Assembly (NCBI RefSeq): GCF_031582905.1
Contig: NZ_CP133990.1
Coordinates: forward strand, 1,488,001 to 1,552,000
Length of the DNA stretch: 64,000 bases
DNA from: Pengzhenrongella sp031582905
Lineage (GTDB): Bacteria; Actinomycetota; Actinomycetes; Actinomycetales; Cellulomonadaceae
Direction of reading: 5' to 3'
In this document: one piece after another, positions 46,179 to 54,656 of the stretch
How positions within the stretch are numbered: the first letter of the stretch is position 1
How the letters are laid out: each line of letters begins with the position of its first letter
Notes under the pieces: generated by a model
Databases searched by the model: none
Told to the model about the DNA's origin: nothing
What the model saw: only the letters and a program-made list of their open reading frames with translations
Translations under genes and position numbers: made by a program

Positions 46179-46223
46179 CGTGGCAGGGTCGCGCACACGG
46201 AGGGTGTGCGCGACCCCGCCACG
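46179..46223 (+). terminator. Hairpin terminator after NlpC/P60 gene
   Basis: A 20-base arm (CGTGGC, one bulged A, then GGGTCGCGCACAC) pairs with GTGTGCGCGACCC and GCCACG across a five-base loop, right after the stop codon. Confidence 0.8.
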
Positions 46224-46374
46224 TTCCCGTCACGGTCGGGCGAGGTGGACGCGCCAGTGCCTCTCCGCAGCCGACGCGCCCACGGCGACGTTGGGGATCA
46301 GGGAACGGCTGGCGCTCAGGGAACGGCTCCGAGCGACGCTCGCGGACGCGCGGGTCAGGAGCGCCGGCAGCGCA

Positions 46375-47166
46375 TCATCCGAGCGGGACCCGCTCGGGCG
46401 ACGGGCGTGGGCTCGTCGACGTGATGTGGGCCCGGGCTGCGAACCGCGTGCTTGCCCGGAGGATGATGGCGGTACCGGCGGCAACTGACAGGATCGACCA
46501 GAGCTGCGGCTGGGTAAGCCCCAGCAGCACGGGATCGTTGATGCGCAGCACCTCGACGACCAGGCGCACCAGACCGCTGAGCACGAGGTACCAGCCGAAG
46601 AGCGCGGGTCCCATCAGCCGTCGGCCCAACCGCCAAAGGATGGCGGCGATGGCGAGTGCTGCCAACGCCTCGTACAGCGGGGTCGGATGGACCGGGACGT
46701 CGGTCGCAACCACTCCGTTGGGGAAGGCCATCGCCCAGGGCAGCGAAGAGGGCCTCCCGTAGGTGCCGTCGCCGGACAGGAGGCAACCGAGCCGGCCCAC
46801 GCCGTAGGCGAGCGTGAGTGGAACGGCGGTCGCGCCGGCGACCACGCCCAGGGGCAGCTTGTGCCGCCGGATCACCACCAGACCGGCGACGACGCCGCCG
46901 ATCAAGCCCCCGTACCAGGTGAAGCCCATGCCGCCGAAGTCGTGCATGGTCAGGTTCCCGCCCTGCTCCAGCAGGTAGTAGATCTTCGCGCCGACGAACC
47001 CCCACACGGTGGCCCACAGGACAAGGGAGTGCGCGGACTCCCGCCGCAGCCCGACCCGTTCGAAAGCTCGTCCCAGCAGGTACGCGCCCAGCAACGCCGC
47101 GAGCGCCTTGCTGACCCCGTACGTCTGCACGTCGACTCCGAAGATCGAGAACAGCACCGGTCGCAT
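46375..47166 (-). CDS. lgt: Prolipoprotein diacylglyceryl transferase (Lgt)
   Basis: This 263-residue membrane enzyme transfers diacylglycerol to the lipobox Cys of prolipoproteins. Seven helices. Motifs are GMGFTWYGGLIGGVVAGLVV and the signature region GVGRLGCLLSGDGTYGRPSS, which differs from the common housekeeping GRxGNFINxExxG form (GCLLSGDG in its place), and PTPLYEALAALAIAAILWRL. A second, divergent Lgt type beside copper genes is likely; the housekeeping copy would be elsewhere (not in this window). Confidence 0.88.
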   Translation of the reverse strand: MRPVLFSIFGVDVQTYGVSKALAALLGAYLLGRAFERVGLRRESAHSLVLWATVWGFVGAKIYYLLEQGGNLTMHDFGGMGFTWYGGLIGGVVAGLVVIRRHKLPLGVVAGATAVPLTLAYGVGRLGCLLSGDGTYGRPSSLPWAMAFPNGVVATDVPVHPTPLYEALAALAIAAILWRLGRRLMGPALFGWYLVLSGLVRLVVEVLRINDPVLLGLTQPQLWSILSVAAGTAIILRASTRFAARAHITSTSPRPSPERVPLG

Positions 47167-47490
47167 GAGGACTCCGTCCCTGTGTGGCGGCGGCGCCCTG
47201 TGGTCGCACGGTCCCGCGCCGCCACTGTTCCGCAGCTACGGCGAAGAACACCGAGGGATTCGATCAACCTTCGGTGAAGATGGCCGGTTCCGCTGGGGCC
47301 CCAGACTGGGCGAGGCACCAGGGCACTCCGACGCTGTCGCGAAGAGACCGGAGTCCGCTCGCCGGATTCTCGTGTCGACGCCGTCAAGCACCTACTACGG
47401 CAGGCCGTCCGTTCGCGTCCGTCGAACCCGGATTCACCGAATCTTCATCGCCACTGGCTCGCGCGGCGGTCCGACAGGGCTACGGTGAGA
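47167..47490. other. Gap before copper operon
   Basis: About 320 bp between lgt and the copper operon, with slightly lower GC. No gene recognised. Confidence 0.35.
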
Positions 47491-47507
47491 ATACCCCCCA
47501 GGGGTAA
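47491..47507. promoter_or_regulatory. CsoR-type copper operator
   Basis: ATACCCCCCAGGGGTAA is a near-palindrome of the ATACCCC-NNN-GGGGTAT form bound by actinobacterial CsoR. It lies 29 bp upstream of the HMA gene start and should control the HMA-CopA operon. Confidence 0.8.
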
Positions 47508-47535
47508 CCGCGCTGTACATGGGAGGAGCGAGACG

Positions 47536-47871
47536 ATGGTGGCCACGAGGTTCTCGGTCGAGGGATTGACCTGCGGCAGGTGCCTCGGGGAACTGCTGGA
47601 TCAGCTGCGCTCCCTGCCGGAGGTCACCGGGGCCGCCGCTGATCTTGTGGTCGGCGGATCCACCATCGTGGCTGTCATCGGCGACGCCGAGGTGGTGGCG
47701 GACCGTGTTCGGTGGGCCGTGCAGCAGGCCGGCTTCCTTCTTGAGCCACGTGGCAAGCCGGTGGCACGGCACGTGGGGTCGCGCCATCTTCTGGCTGCGC
47801 ACGCCCTTGCGGTGCGGGGCGAGGACGAGATTCACAGCGGCTACTTCCTCATTGGAGGCGTTCGGTCATGA
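47536..47871 (+). CDS. HMA-domain (CopZ-like) protein with C-terminal extension
   Basis: 111 residues. An HMA domain of about 68 residues has the metal-binding motif GLTCGRCLGEL (CxxC) and VRWAVQQAGFLLE at its end, then a His-rich extension (ARHVGSRHLLAAHALAVRG). GGGAGGAGCG precedes ATG 47536. Its stop overlaps the CopA start (ATGA). Likely a copper chaperone for the ATPase. The extension is unusual for CopZ. Confidence 0.88.
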   Translation: MVATRFSVEGLTCGRCLGELLDQLRSLPEVTGAAADLVVGGSTIVAVIGDAEVVADRVRWAVQQAGFLLEPRGKPVARHVGSRHLLAAHALAVRGEDEIHSGYFLIGGVRS

Positions 47872-50648
47872 CAGCTCCCGAAATTCTCACGATCCTCGGC
47901 GCTCTCGTGCTGACTGGATTTCTCGCCTGGTTCTTCTTCGGCCCCAAGAGGGCGCACCAGGCTGAGATGGACGAAGGGGTCCAGGTCGTCCGGGTCAAGG
48001 TTCAGGGCGGGTACAGCCCGGACGTGGTCGAAGTGGCCCGTGGTGTGCCGGTGCGGATGGAGTTCGACCGTCAGGAGGCCGGCGACTGCACGTCCCGCGT
48101 GGTCATGCCGGACTTCAAGGTCAACCAAGTGCTGCCGGCGTGGGAGACGACGATCGTGGAGTTCACTCCGCAGGCGGCCGGCGTCTTCGAGTTCGCGTGC
48201 GGCATGAACATGGTCCGGGGCAGGGTGCAGGTTCTCGAGCGGGCAACGACCGCCCAGTCCCCGGGACCCAGCCCTGTTGCGACCGTTTCCCCAGCCGCTG
48301 GCGGGGCAGGTCCGGTCCCCGGGCACAACGGGCCCGACAGGTCCGGCACGGTTCTGGCTGCTCCCTCCGAGCCTGCGCTCGCCTCCGACCCCGGCGACCA
48401 GGAGCGACGGGAGCGCGACGCGGAGATCGCGGACCTGAAGCGGCGGGTGACTGTCGGGTCAGTGCTCACCGCACCGGTGCTCTTCGCGGTCATGCTCGTG
48501 GAGTTCTTCGGTGCCGCGTGGATGCCCGAGCTGTTGATGAACCACTGGTTCCAGCTGGCCCTGATCACCCCCGTGATGTTCTACACAGGCTGGCCGATCC
48601 ACCGAACCGGGTGGTTGGCGCTGTCCCACCGCACGGCTGACATGAACTCTCTGATCACGCTGGGCACCATCGCGGCCTTCGGTTACAGCCTGCTCGTGAC
48701 GCTCGCCCCGGGGGCGCTGCCGGACAACGTCCAGGCGGTGTACTACGAGGCGGTCGGGGTCATCATCACCCTCATCCTGTTGGGCCGGTTGCTCGAGACG
48801 AAGGCGAAGGCCGGGACGGGTGAGGCGATCCGCACCCTGATCGGGCTCCAGCCCCGCACCGCGCGGGTCGTGCGCGGGGGCGAAGAGATGGAGATCCCGA
48901 TCGACGACGTCGTGACAGGCGACACGGTTCTCGTCCGCCCCGGGGAGAAGCTCCCCGTGGACGGCGAGGTCACCGTGGGCTCGTCCGCGGTGGACGAGTC
49001 GATGGTGACCGGGGAACCGATCCCGGTGACGAAGCAGGTCGGAGACACGGTCATCGGCGCCACCATCAACCAGACCGGGGCGTTCCGGTACACCGCGACC
49101 AAGGTCGGCGCGGAGACGATGCTGGCGCAGATCATCAAGCTCGTGCGCGAGGCTCAAGGTTCGAAGGCCCCGATCCAGCGCCTGGTCGACAAGGTCTCGA
49201 GCTACTTCGTCCCGGCGGTGATCGCGATTGCGATCTGGACCCTGGTCGTGTGGGCGCTGGTGGGCCCACCACCCGCGTTCATCTTCGCCCTGGTCGCAGC
49301 GGTCTCCGTGCTGATCATCGCCTGCCCGTGCGCGCTCGGGCTCGCGACACCGATGTCGATCACGGTCGGCACAGGCAAGGGCGCCACGCACGGCATCCTG
49401 ATTCGCTCCGCGGAGGCGCTGGAGACAGCGCACAAGCTCGACACTGTCGTGCTGGACAAGACCGGCACCATCACCAAGGGCGCCCCGGCGCTGACCGACG
49501 TCCTGCCGGCCACCGGGTTCACCCCCGACGAACTGCTTCGACTGGTGGCCGCGGTGGAGGCGCTGTCCGAGCACCCGCTCGCGACCGCGATCGTGATCGG
49601 CGCCCAGGAGCGCGGTCTCGAGGTGGCCGGGGCCACGGCATTCGACTCCATCACCGGGCAGGGCGTCCGCGCGCTTGTCGGAGGCCGGGAGGTCCTCGTG
49701 GGCAACAGGCGTCTGCTGGCGGGCGCCGGGATCGATCCGACCCCGCTGACCGCTGATCTCGAGCTCCTCGCGACTGACGGAAAGACTCCCATGCTGGTCG
49801 CCGTGGACGGCCGCCCTGCCGGCGTGGTGGGCGTGGCGGACACCCTGAAGGAGAGCTCAGTCGCTGCGGTCGCCGCCCTGCAGGCCCGCGGCATCGAGGT
49901 CGTCATGATGACCGGTGACAACCGCGACACCGCGGCCGCCATCGCGCGGCAGGTCGGCATCAGTCGTGTGGTGGCGGAGGTCATGCCCAGGCACAAGGCC
50001 GCGGAGATCAGGCGGCTCCAGGCAGGGGGCAAGGTCGTCGGCATGGTGGGGGACGGCATCAACGACGCCCCGGCGCTGGCCCAGGCGGACGTCGGCTCTG
50101 CGATCGGCACCGGCACCGACGTGGCCATCGAGTCCTCGGACATCACCTTGATCTCCGGGTCGCTGGTCGGCCTGGTGACGGCGATCGACCTGTCCCGCGC
50201 CACGATGCGCAACATCAAGGAGAACCTGGTGTTCGCCTTCATCTACAACGGCATCGGTATCCCGATCGCCGCCGGGGTGCTCTACCCCGCCCTCGGCATC
50301 ACCCTGAGCCCGATGATCGCGGCGGCCGCCATGGCCCTGTCCTCGCTGTCCGTGGTGGCCAACGCGAACCGACTGCGCCGCTTCACGCCGCGCGCCATCC
50401 CCGACGTCGTCCGTGCTCCCACCACCCACCCGGTGGTGGAGGTCGGGCGCGACCAAGAAGAAGCACCACTACCCCTGGAGGAAACCATGTTCGCGAAGGT
50501 CACCGATCCCGTGTGCGGGATGAGCATCGATCCCGCATCCGCCGCCGCGAGTGCGGAGCACGACGGCACGACGTACTACTTCTGCTCCACCCACTGCGAG
50601 GCCAGCTTCAAGAGCGACCCGGCCAAGTACGCCGCCGCCAACGCCTGA
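47868..50648 (+). CDS. copA: Copper-exporting P1B-type ATPase with cupredoxin and YHS domains
   Basis: 926 residues. An N-terminal membrane helix and a cupredoxin-like domain (about 35-125, Cys/Met/His ligands in CTSRVVMPDF and EFACGMNMVRG) replace the usual HMA domains. The ATPase core follows: CPC of membrane helix 6 at residues 486-488 (IIACPCALGLATP), TGE, catalytic Asp 530 in DKTGTITKG, the HP motif SEHPLA, and GDGINDAPALAQAD. The C-terminal YHS domain is MFAKVTDPVCGMSIDPASAA with TTYYFCSTHCEASFKSDPAK. A GGAGGAAACC ribosome-like site before the YHS Met (ATG 50487) could allow separate synthesis of the YHS part. Exports Cu(I). Confidence 0.93.
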   Translation: MTAPEILTILGALVLTGFLAWFFFGPKRAHQAEMDEGVQVVRVKVQGGYSPDVVEVARGVPVRMEFDRQEAGDCTSRVVMPDFKVNQVLPAWETTIVEFTPQAAGVFEFACGMNMVRGRVQVLERATTAQSPGPSPVATVSPAAGGAGPVPGHNGPDRSGTVLAAPSEPALASDPGDQERRERDAEIADLKRRVTVGSVLTAPVLFAVMLVEFFGAAWMPELLMNHWFQLALITPVMFYTGWPIHRTGWLALSHRTADMNSLITLGTIAAFGYSLLVTLAPGALPDNVQAVYYEAVGVIITLILLGRLLETKAKAGTGEAIRTLIGLQPRTARVVRGGEEMEIPIDDVVTGDTVLVRPGEKLPVDGEVTVGSSAVDESMVTGEPIPVTKQVGDTVIGATINQTGAFRYTATKVGAETMLAQIIKLVREAQGSKAPIQRLVDKVSSYFVPAVIAIAIWTLVVWALVGPPPAFIFALVAAVSVLIIACPCALGLATPMSITVGTGKGATHGILIRSAEALETAHKLDTVVLDKTGTITKGAPALTDVLPATGFTPDELLRLVAAVEALSEHPLATAIVIGAQERGLEVAGATAFDSITGQGVRALVGGREVLVGNRRLLAGAGIDPTPLTADLELLATDGKTPMLVAVDGRPAGVVGVADTLKESSVAAVAALQARGIEVVMMTGDNRDTAAAIARQVGISRVVAEVMPRHKAAEIRRLQAGGKVVGMVGDGINDAPALAQADVGSAIGTGTDVAIESSDITLISGSLVGLVTAIDLSRATMRNIKENLVFAFIYNGIGIPIAAGVLYPALGITLSPMIAAAAMALSSLSVVANANRLRRFTPRAIPDVVRAPTTHPVVEVGRDQEEAPLPLEETMFAKVTDPVCGMSIDPASAAASAEHDGTTYYFCSTHCEASFKSDPAKYAAANA

Positions 50649-50652
50649 ACCT

Positions 50653-50683
50653 GCGCTTGCCGGGGCATCGCCCCGGCAAGCGC
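50653..50683 (+). terminator. Hairpin terminator between copA and csoR
   Basis: A perfect 14-bp stem GCGCTTGCCGGGGC / GCCCCGGCAAGCGC with a three-base loop follows the copA stop. Confidence 0.85.
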
Positions 50684-50708
50684 ACCGACAGCCAGGAGGG
50701 TGAGAGAC

Positions 50709-51008
50709 GTGGAGGGATGGGAGCCGGCCGTCGTCGAGCGTGACACCAGCCGTGACCTGACGAACCGGCTGCGGCGGATCGAGGGCCAAGTGCGCGGCCT
50801 CGCGAGGATGGTCGAGCAGGACGCGTACTGCATCGACATCCTTACCCAGGTCGCCGCGGCCACACGCGCCCTGCAGGGCGTCGGCCTCACCCTGCTGGAC
50901 GACCACATGCACCACTGTCTCGCCGATGCGGCACGCACCGGCGGCACGGTGCAGGACAGCAAGATCAAGGAGGCTTCGGACGCCATCGCACGTCTCGTCC
51001 GCAGCTGA
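50709..51008 (+). CDS. csoR: CsoR-family copper-sensing repressor
   Basis: A 99-residue all-helical repressor with LRRIEGQVRGLARMVEQDAY and the Cu(I) ligands: Cys in DAYCIDILTQ, His and Cys in DDHMHHCLADA (C-x-H-x3-C pattern). I take GTG 50709 as start, with AGGAGGGTG at a proper distance; GTG 50700 would lie inside that site. It probably binds the operator at 47491 and releases it when copper is bound. The stop at 51008 lies 25 bp before the GAPDH gene. Confidence 0.94.
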   Translation: MEGWEPAVVERDTSRDLTNRLRRIEGQVRGLARMVEQDAYCIDILTQVAAATRALQGVGLTLLDDHMHHCLADAARTGGTVQDSKIKEASDAIARLVRS

Positions 51009-51033
51009 GCAGTCAACCGAGAGAGGAAGAGCG

Positions 51034-52092
51034 GTGCACAACATACGAGTAGCTGTCAACGGCTACGGAGTGATCGGCAAGCGGGTGGCGGACGCGGTCC
51101 GCGCCATGCCGGACATGGACCTGGTCGGAGTGGCGGACGTCGCCACCGACTGGCGGATCCGTACCGCGGTGGGACTGGGCATCGAGGTTTTCGCCGCCAC
51201 CCCGGACGCGGGCACCGCGATGCGGACGGGCGGGGTGCCCGTGGCGGGCACGTTGGAGGACCTGCTCGACCGGGTGGACGTGGTGGTGGACACCACCCCG
51301 AAGAAGGTCGCCGCGCGCAACCTCGAGGTGTATGAGGCCGCCGGGGTCAAGGCCGTCTTCCAGGGCGGGGAGTCCCACGCCACCACCGGACACTCCTTCG
51401 TCGCCCAGGCCAACTACGCCACCGCGCTGGGCCGGGACACCACGCGGGTGGTCTCGTGCAACACCACCAGCATCGTCCGCGTGCTCGGGGCCCTGCAGGA
51501 CGTGGGCCTGCTTGCCCGCGCCCGCGGTGTCCTGATCCGGCGGGCCACGGACCCGGGCGAGTCCCACCAGGGCGGGATCATGAACACCGTGGTGCCCGAA
51601 GCCTCCATCCCGTCCCACCAGGGCCCGGATGCTCGCACGGTCCTGCCGGACCTGGACGTGGTGACCATGGCGGCCAAGGCCGCGCACACGCAGACCCACA
51701 ACCACTACTGGACGCTGCAGCTGACCCGGCCGTCCAGCCGCGAGGAGGTCCTGGACGCCCTGCGTGCAGCGCCGCGGATCGCGTTCATCCGCATGGCCGA
51801 TGGCCTGACGGCGCTGAACACCACCGTCGAGCTCATGCGCGACCTGGGCCGGCCCCGCGGGGACATGTGGGAGGTCGGAGTGTGGGAGGACGTCCTGACC
51901 GTCGAGGGGGATGAGGCCTTCCTGACCTACCAGGTCTACAACGAGGCGATCGTCGTGCCCGAGACCGTCGACGCCATCCGGGCGCTGGCCGGGACGGTGA
52001 CCGACGGCGCGACCTCCATCGCGATGACGGATGAGGTCCTGGGTATGCGCCGCGAGTTCCTCCCGGACCCGGTCGGGGCGTTGCGGGTCTGA
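51034..52092 (+). CDS. Type II (archaeal-type) glyceraldehyde-3-phosphate dehydrogenase
   Basis: 352 residues. NAD(P)-binding VAVNGYGVIGKRVADAVRAM and VVVDTTPKK, active-site Cys 142 in VVSCNTTSIVRVLGAL, and IRRATDPGESHQGGIMNTVV with TQTHNHYWTLQLTRPSSREE are hallmarks of the type II GAPDH family of archaea, distinct from bacterial GapA. GTG 51034 with GAGAGGAAGA before it. It lies between csoR and a P1B ATPase in one run, so copper control is likely. It oxidises glyceraldehyde-3-phosphate; a role as copper-insensitive bypass is a guess. Confidence 0.9.
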   Translation: MHNIRVAVNGYGVIGKRVADAVRAMPDMDLVGVADVATDWRIRTAVGLGIEVFAATPDAGTAMRTGGVPVAGTLEDLLDRVDVVVDTTPKKVAARNLEVYEAAGVKAVFQGGESHATTGHSFVAQANYATALGRDTTRVVSCNTTSIVRVLGALQDVGLLARARGVLIRRATDPGESHQGGIMNTVVPEASIPSHQGPDARTVLPDLDVVTMAAKAAHTQTHNHYWTLQLTRPSSREEVLDALRAAPRIAFIRMADGLTALNTTVELMRDLGRPRGDMWEVGVWEDVLTVEGDEAFLTYQVYNEAIVVPETVDAIRALAGTVTDGATSIAMTDEVLGMRREFLPDPVGALRV

Positions 52093-52173
52093 GGCTCGAC
52101 GAACGGGTCGGCATCCGGCCGAGCCCGTCGGAGCACCACCTGTCGGCCACCGGCCGGGAAGGAAGTGGCGATC

Positions 52174-54642
52174 ATGAAGAACCAGACCACGGTCTTGGAG
52201 GTCGGTGGCCTGCACTGGGCCACCTCCGAACCGGTGATCGAGAAGACCCTGCTGGACCGTCCAGGCGTGCTCGCCGTCGAGGCCAGCGCCGTCTCGCAGA
52301 CCGCGACGGTCACCTACGACGCGGGAAAGACATCCTTGGCCGAGCTCGTCGGCTGGGTCAACGAGTGCGGCTACCACTGCGCCGGGCAGTCGGTGCCCGA
52401 CCACATGTGCCACCCGATGACCGAGTCGGCTGCGACCGGCGCCGCCGAGGGCCACGACGCGCACGCCGGGCACGACGCGCACGCCGGGCACGCCGCGCAC
52501 GCCGGGCACGCCGCGCACGCCGGGAATGCGGGCCACGGTGGTGAGGAGGAGACGGACCACTCCGCGCAGGCGGCGATGGGCCACGGCGGTCATGGCGGGT
52601 CGATGGAGGACATGGCCCGGGACATGCGCAACCGGTTCCTGGTGGCCTTGATCCTGGCGATCCCCATCACGATCTGGTCCCCGCTCGGGCGCGATGTCCT
52701 GGGGCTGGACCCGCCGCTGGCGTTCGGGCTGCGCGACGACGTCTTCACGCTGATCCTGTCGCTGCCCGTGGTGTTCTACTCGGCGTGGATCTTCTTCGAC
52801 GGCGCCTACCGGGCGCTGCGGGCCAAGACGCTGGACATGATGGTCCTGGTGGCGGTCGCCGTGGGAGCCGGTTGGCTCTACAGCCTCGTGGTCACCCTCA
52901 CCGGCGGTGGTGAGGTCTTCTACGAGGCGGTCGTCGTGCTGACCACCTTCGTGCTGCTGGGGCACTGGCAGGAGATGCGAGCCCGAGGCGGCGCGAACGA
53001 CGCGGTGCGCACGCTCCTGCAGCTAGCCCCCGCCCAGGCGGTCGTGCTGCGTGACGGCCAACCCGTGGAGGTACCCACCTCGGAGGTCGTCGTCGGTGAT
53101 CTGCTGCTCATACGGCCCGGGTCGAAGATCCCCACCGACGCGGTCGTGGAGGAGGGGGAGTCCGAGGTCGACGAGTCGATGGTCACCGGAGAGTCCATGC
53201 CGGTGGAGAAGGCGCCCGGTGCGGAGGTGATCGGCGCCTCGATCAACACCACCGGCACTTTGCGGGCCCGGGCCACGAAGGTCGGCGCGGACACCGCGCT
53301 GGCGCAGATCGTCAAGATGGTCCAGGAGGCCCAGAATTCCAAAGCCCCCGGGCAGCGCCTGGCCGACCGGGCCGCGTTCTGGCTGGTGTTCGTCGCCCTG
53401 ATCGGTGGCACCGTGACCTTCGCCGTGTGGATGCTCGCCGGCGCGGGTGTGCCTCTGGCGATGCTGTTCGCGATCACCGTGGTGGTCGTCACCTGCCCCG
53501 ATGCCCTGGGCCTGGCCACCCCGATGGCGATCATGGTCGGCACCGGGCTCGGTGCGCAGCGGGGGGTGCTGTTCAAGAACGCGACCGCCCTGGAGGGCAC
53601 GGCGAAGATCGACACGGTGGTGATGGACAAGACCGGCACCCTGACCAAGGGCGAGCCGGAGGTCACCGACGTCATCACGGCCGGCATGAGCGAGGAGGAG
53701 ATGCTGGCCCTGGTCGCTGCCGTCGAACGCGAGTCCGAGCACCCCCTGGCCCGCGCCATCGACACCTACGCGGCCGAACGGGGTCTGCCCGCGCTGAGCG
53801 CGAGCGAGTTCCTGAACGTCCCCGGGCACGGCGCGACCGCGACCGTCGACGGACGTCGTGTGCTGGTGGGCAACCGCCGGCTGATGGCCAGCGAGAACGT
53901 CGAGCTCGGCGACCTGGCCGCGCGCCGGGACGAGCTGGCCGCGTCCGGGCGCACCGCGGTGCTCGCCGCGGTGGACGGACGTGCCGTGGGCGTCATCGCG
54001 CTCGCCGACGCCGCCCGGGACACGGCCGCCGCGGCCGTGGCGGCCCTGCACGAGTCCGGGATCGAGGTGGTCATGCTCACGGGCGACAACGAGGCCACCG
54101 CCCTGCGCATCGCGGAGCAGCTGGGCATCGACACCGTCATCGCGGAGGTCCTGCCCGGCGACAAGGCGGACAAGGTCTCCGAGCTGCAGCGCGCTGGGAA
54201 GACGGTGGCGATGGTCGGGGACGGCGTCAACGATGCCCCGGCACTGGCCAAGGCCGATATCGGCATCGCGATCGGCGCTGGGACGGACGTGGCGATCGAG
54301 ACCGCGGACATCGTCCTGATGCGCTCCGACCCGTTGGACGTGTCCGTCGCACTGCGCATCGGCAGAGGCACGTTCCGTAAGGAGCGCCAGAACCTGGCCT
54401 GGGCGATCGGGTACAACGCCATCGCACTGCCCATCGCTGCGGGGGTCTTCTACCCCGCCTTCGGGCTGATGCTCCGTCCGGAGATCGCGGCTCTGACGAT
54501 GTCTGGTTCGACGGTGATCGTCACCGTCAATGCCCTGCTGCTCAAGCGGCTCCGGCTGCCCGCACAGCAGGCCCCGGCCGCTCCGCACGGGGTCCGGGAG
54601 AGCGAGCCGGAACCGGCTCCGGCCCCCGTCGGCGTCCGCTGA
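52174..54642 (+). CDS. P1B-type heavy-metal ATPase with CPD motif and His-rich N-terminus
   Basis: 822 residues. The N-terminal HMA-like fold lacks CxxC (LEVGGLHWATSEPVIEKTLL) but ends in WVNECGYHCAGQSVPDHMCH. A His-rich stretch follows (residues about 90-140, four HDAHAG/HAAHAG repeats and GHGGHGG). Core: helix 6 reads VVTCPDALGLATPMA with CPD at 441-443 in place of CPC or CPH, catalytic Asp 485 in DKTGTLTKGEP, SEHPLARAID, GDGVNDAPALAKADIG. ATG 52174 with GGAAGGAAG in front. Closest in layout to CopB-type copper exporters; the CPD makes the ion choice uncertain. Confidence 0.92.
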   Translation: MKNQTTVLEVGGLHWATSEPVIEKTLLDRPGVLAVEASAVSQTATVTYDAGKTSLAELVGWVNECGYHCAGQSVPDHMCHPMTESAATGAAEGHDAHAGHDAHAGHAAHAGHAAHAGNAGHGGEEETDHSAQAAMGHGGHGGSMEDMARDMRNRFLVALILAIPITIWSPLGRDVLGLDPPLAFGLRDDVFTLILSLPVVFYSAWIFFDGAYRALRAKTLDMMVLVAVAVGAGWLYSLVVTLTGGGEVFYEAVVVLTTFVLLGHWQEMRARGGANDAVRTLLQLAPAQAVVLRDGQPVEVPTSEVVVGDLLLIRPGSKIPTDAVVEEGESEVDESMVTGESMPVEKAPGAEVIGASINTTGTLRARATKVGADTALAQIVKMVQEAQNSKAPGQRLADRAAFWLVFVALIGGTVTFAVWMLAGAGVPLAMLFAITVVVVTCPDALGLATPMAIMVGTGLGAQRGVLFKNATALEGTAKIDTVVMDKTGTLTKGEPEVTDVITAGMSEEEMLALVAAVERESEHPLARAIDTYAAERGLPALSASEFLNVPGHGATATVDGRRVLVGNRRLMASENVELGDLAARRDELAASGRTAVLAAVDGRAVGVIALADAARDTAAAAVAALHESGIEVVMLTGDNEATALRIAEQLGIDTVIAEVLPGDKADKVSELQRAGKTVAMVGDGVNDAPALAKADIGIAIGAGTDVAIETADIVLMRSDPLDVSVALRIGRGTFRKERQNLAWAIGYNAIALPIAAGVFYPAFGLMLRPEIAALTMSGSTVIVTVNALLLKRLRLPAQQAPAAPHGVRESEPEPAPAPVGVR
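52453..52524 (+). repeat. In-gene tandem repeat, 4 x 18 bp
   Basis: Four copies of CACGMCGCGCACGCCGGG encode HDAHAG, HDAHAG, HAAHAG, HAAHAG in the metal-binding N-terminus of the CPD ATPase. Copy number may vary among strains. Confidence 0.9.
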
Positions 54643-54656
54643 GAAGGTCCGTGACC

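Noticed and set aside
51013..52965. Long minus-strand open frame opposite GAPDH and the CPD ATPase
   Set aside because: Composition is antisense-like (Arg/Gly/His/Asp-rich) and the plus-strand genes are complete and recognisable.
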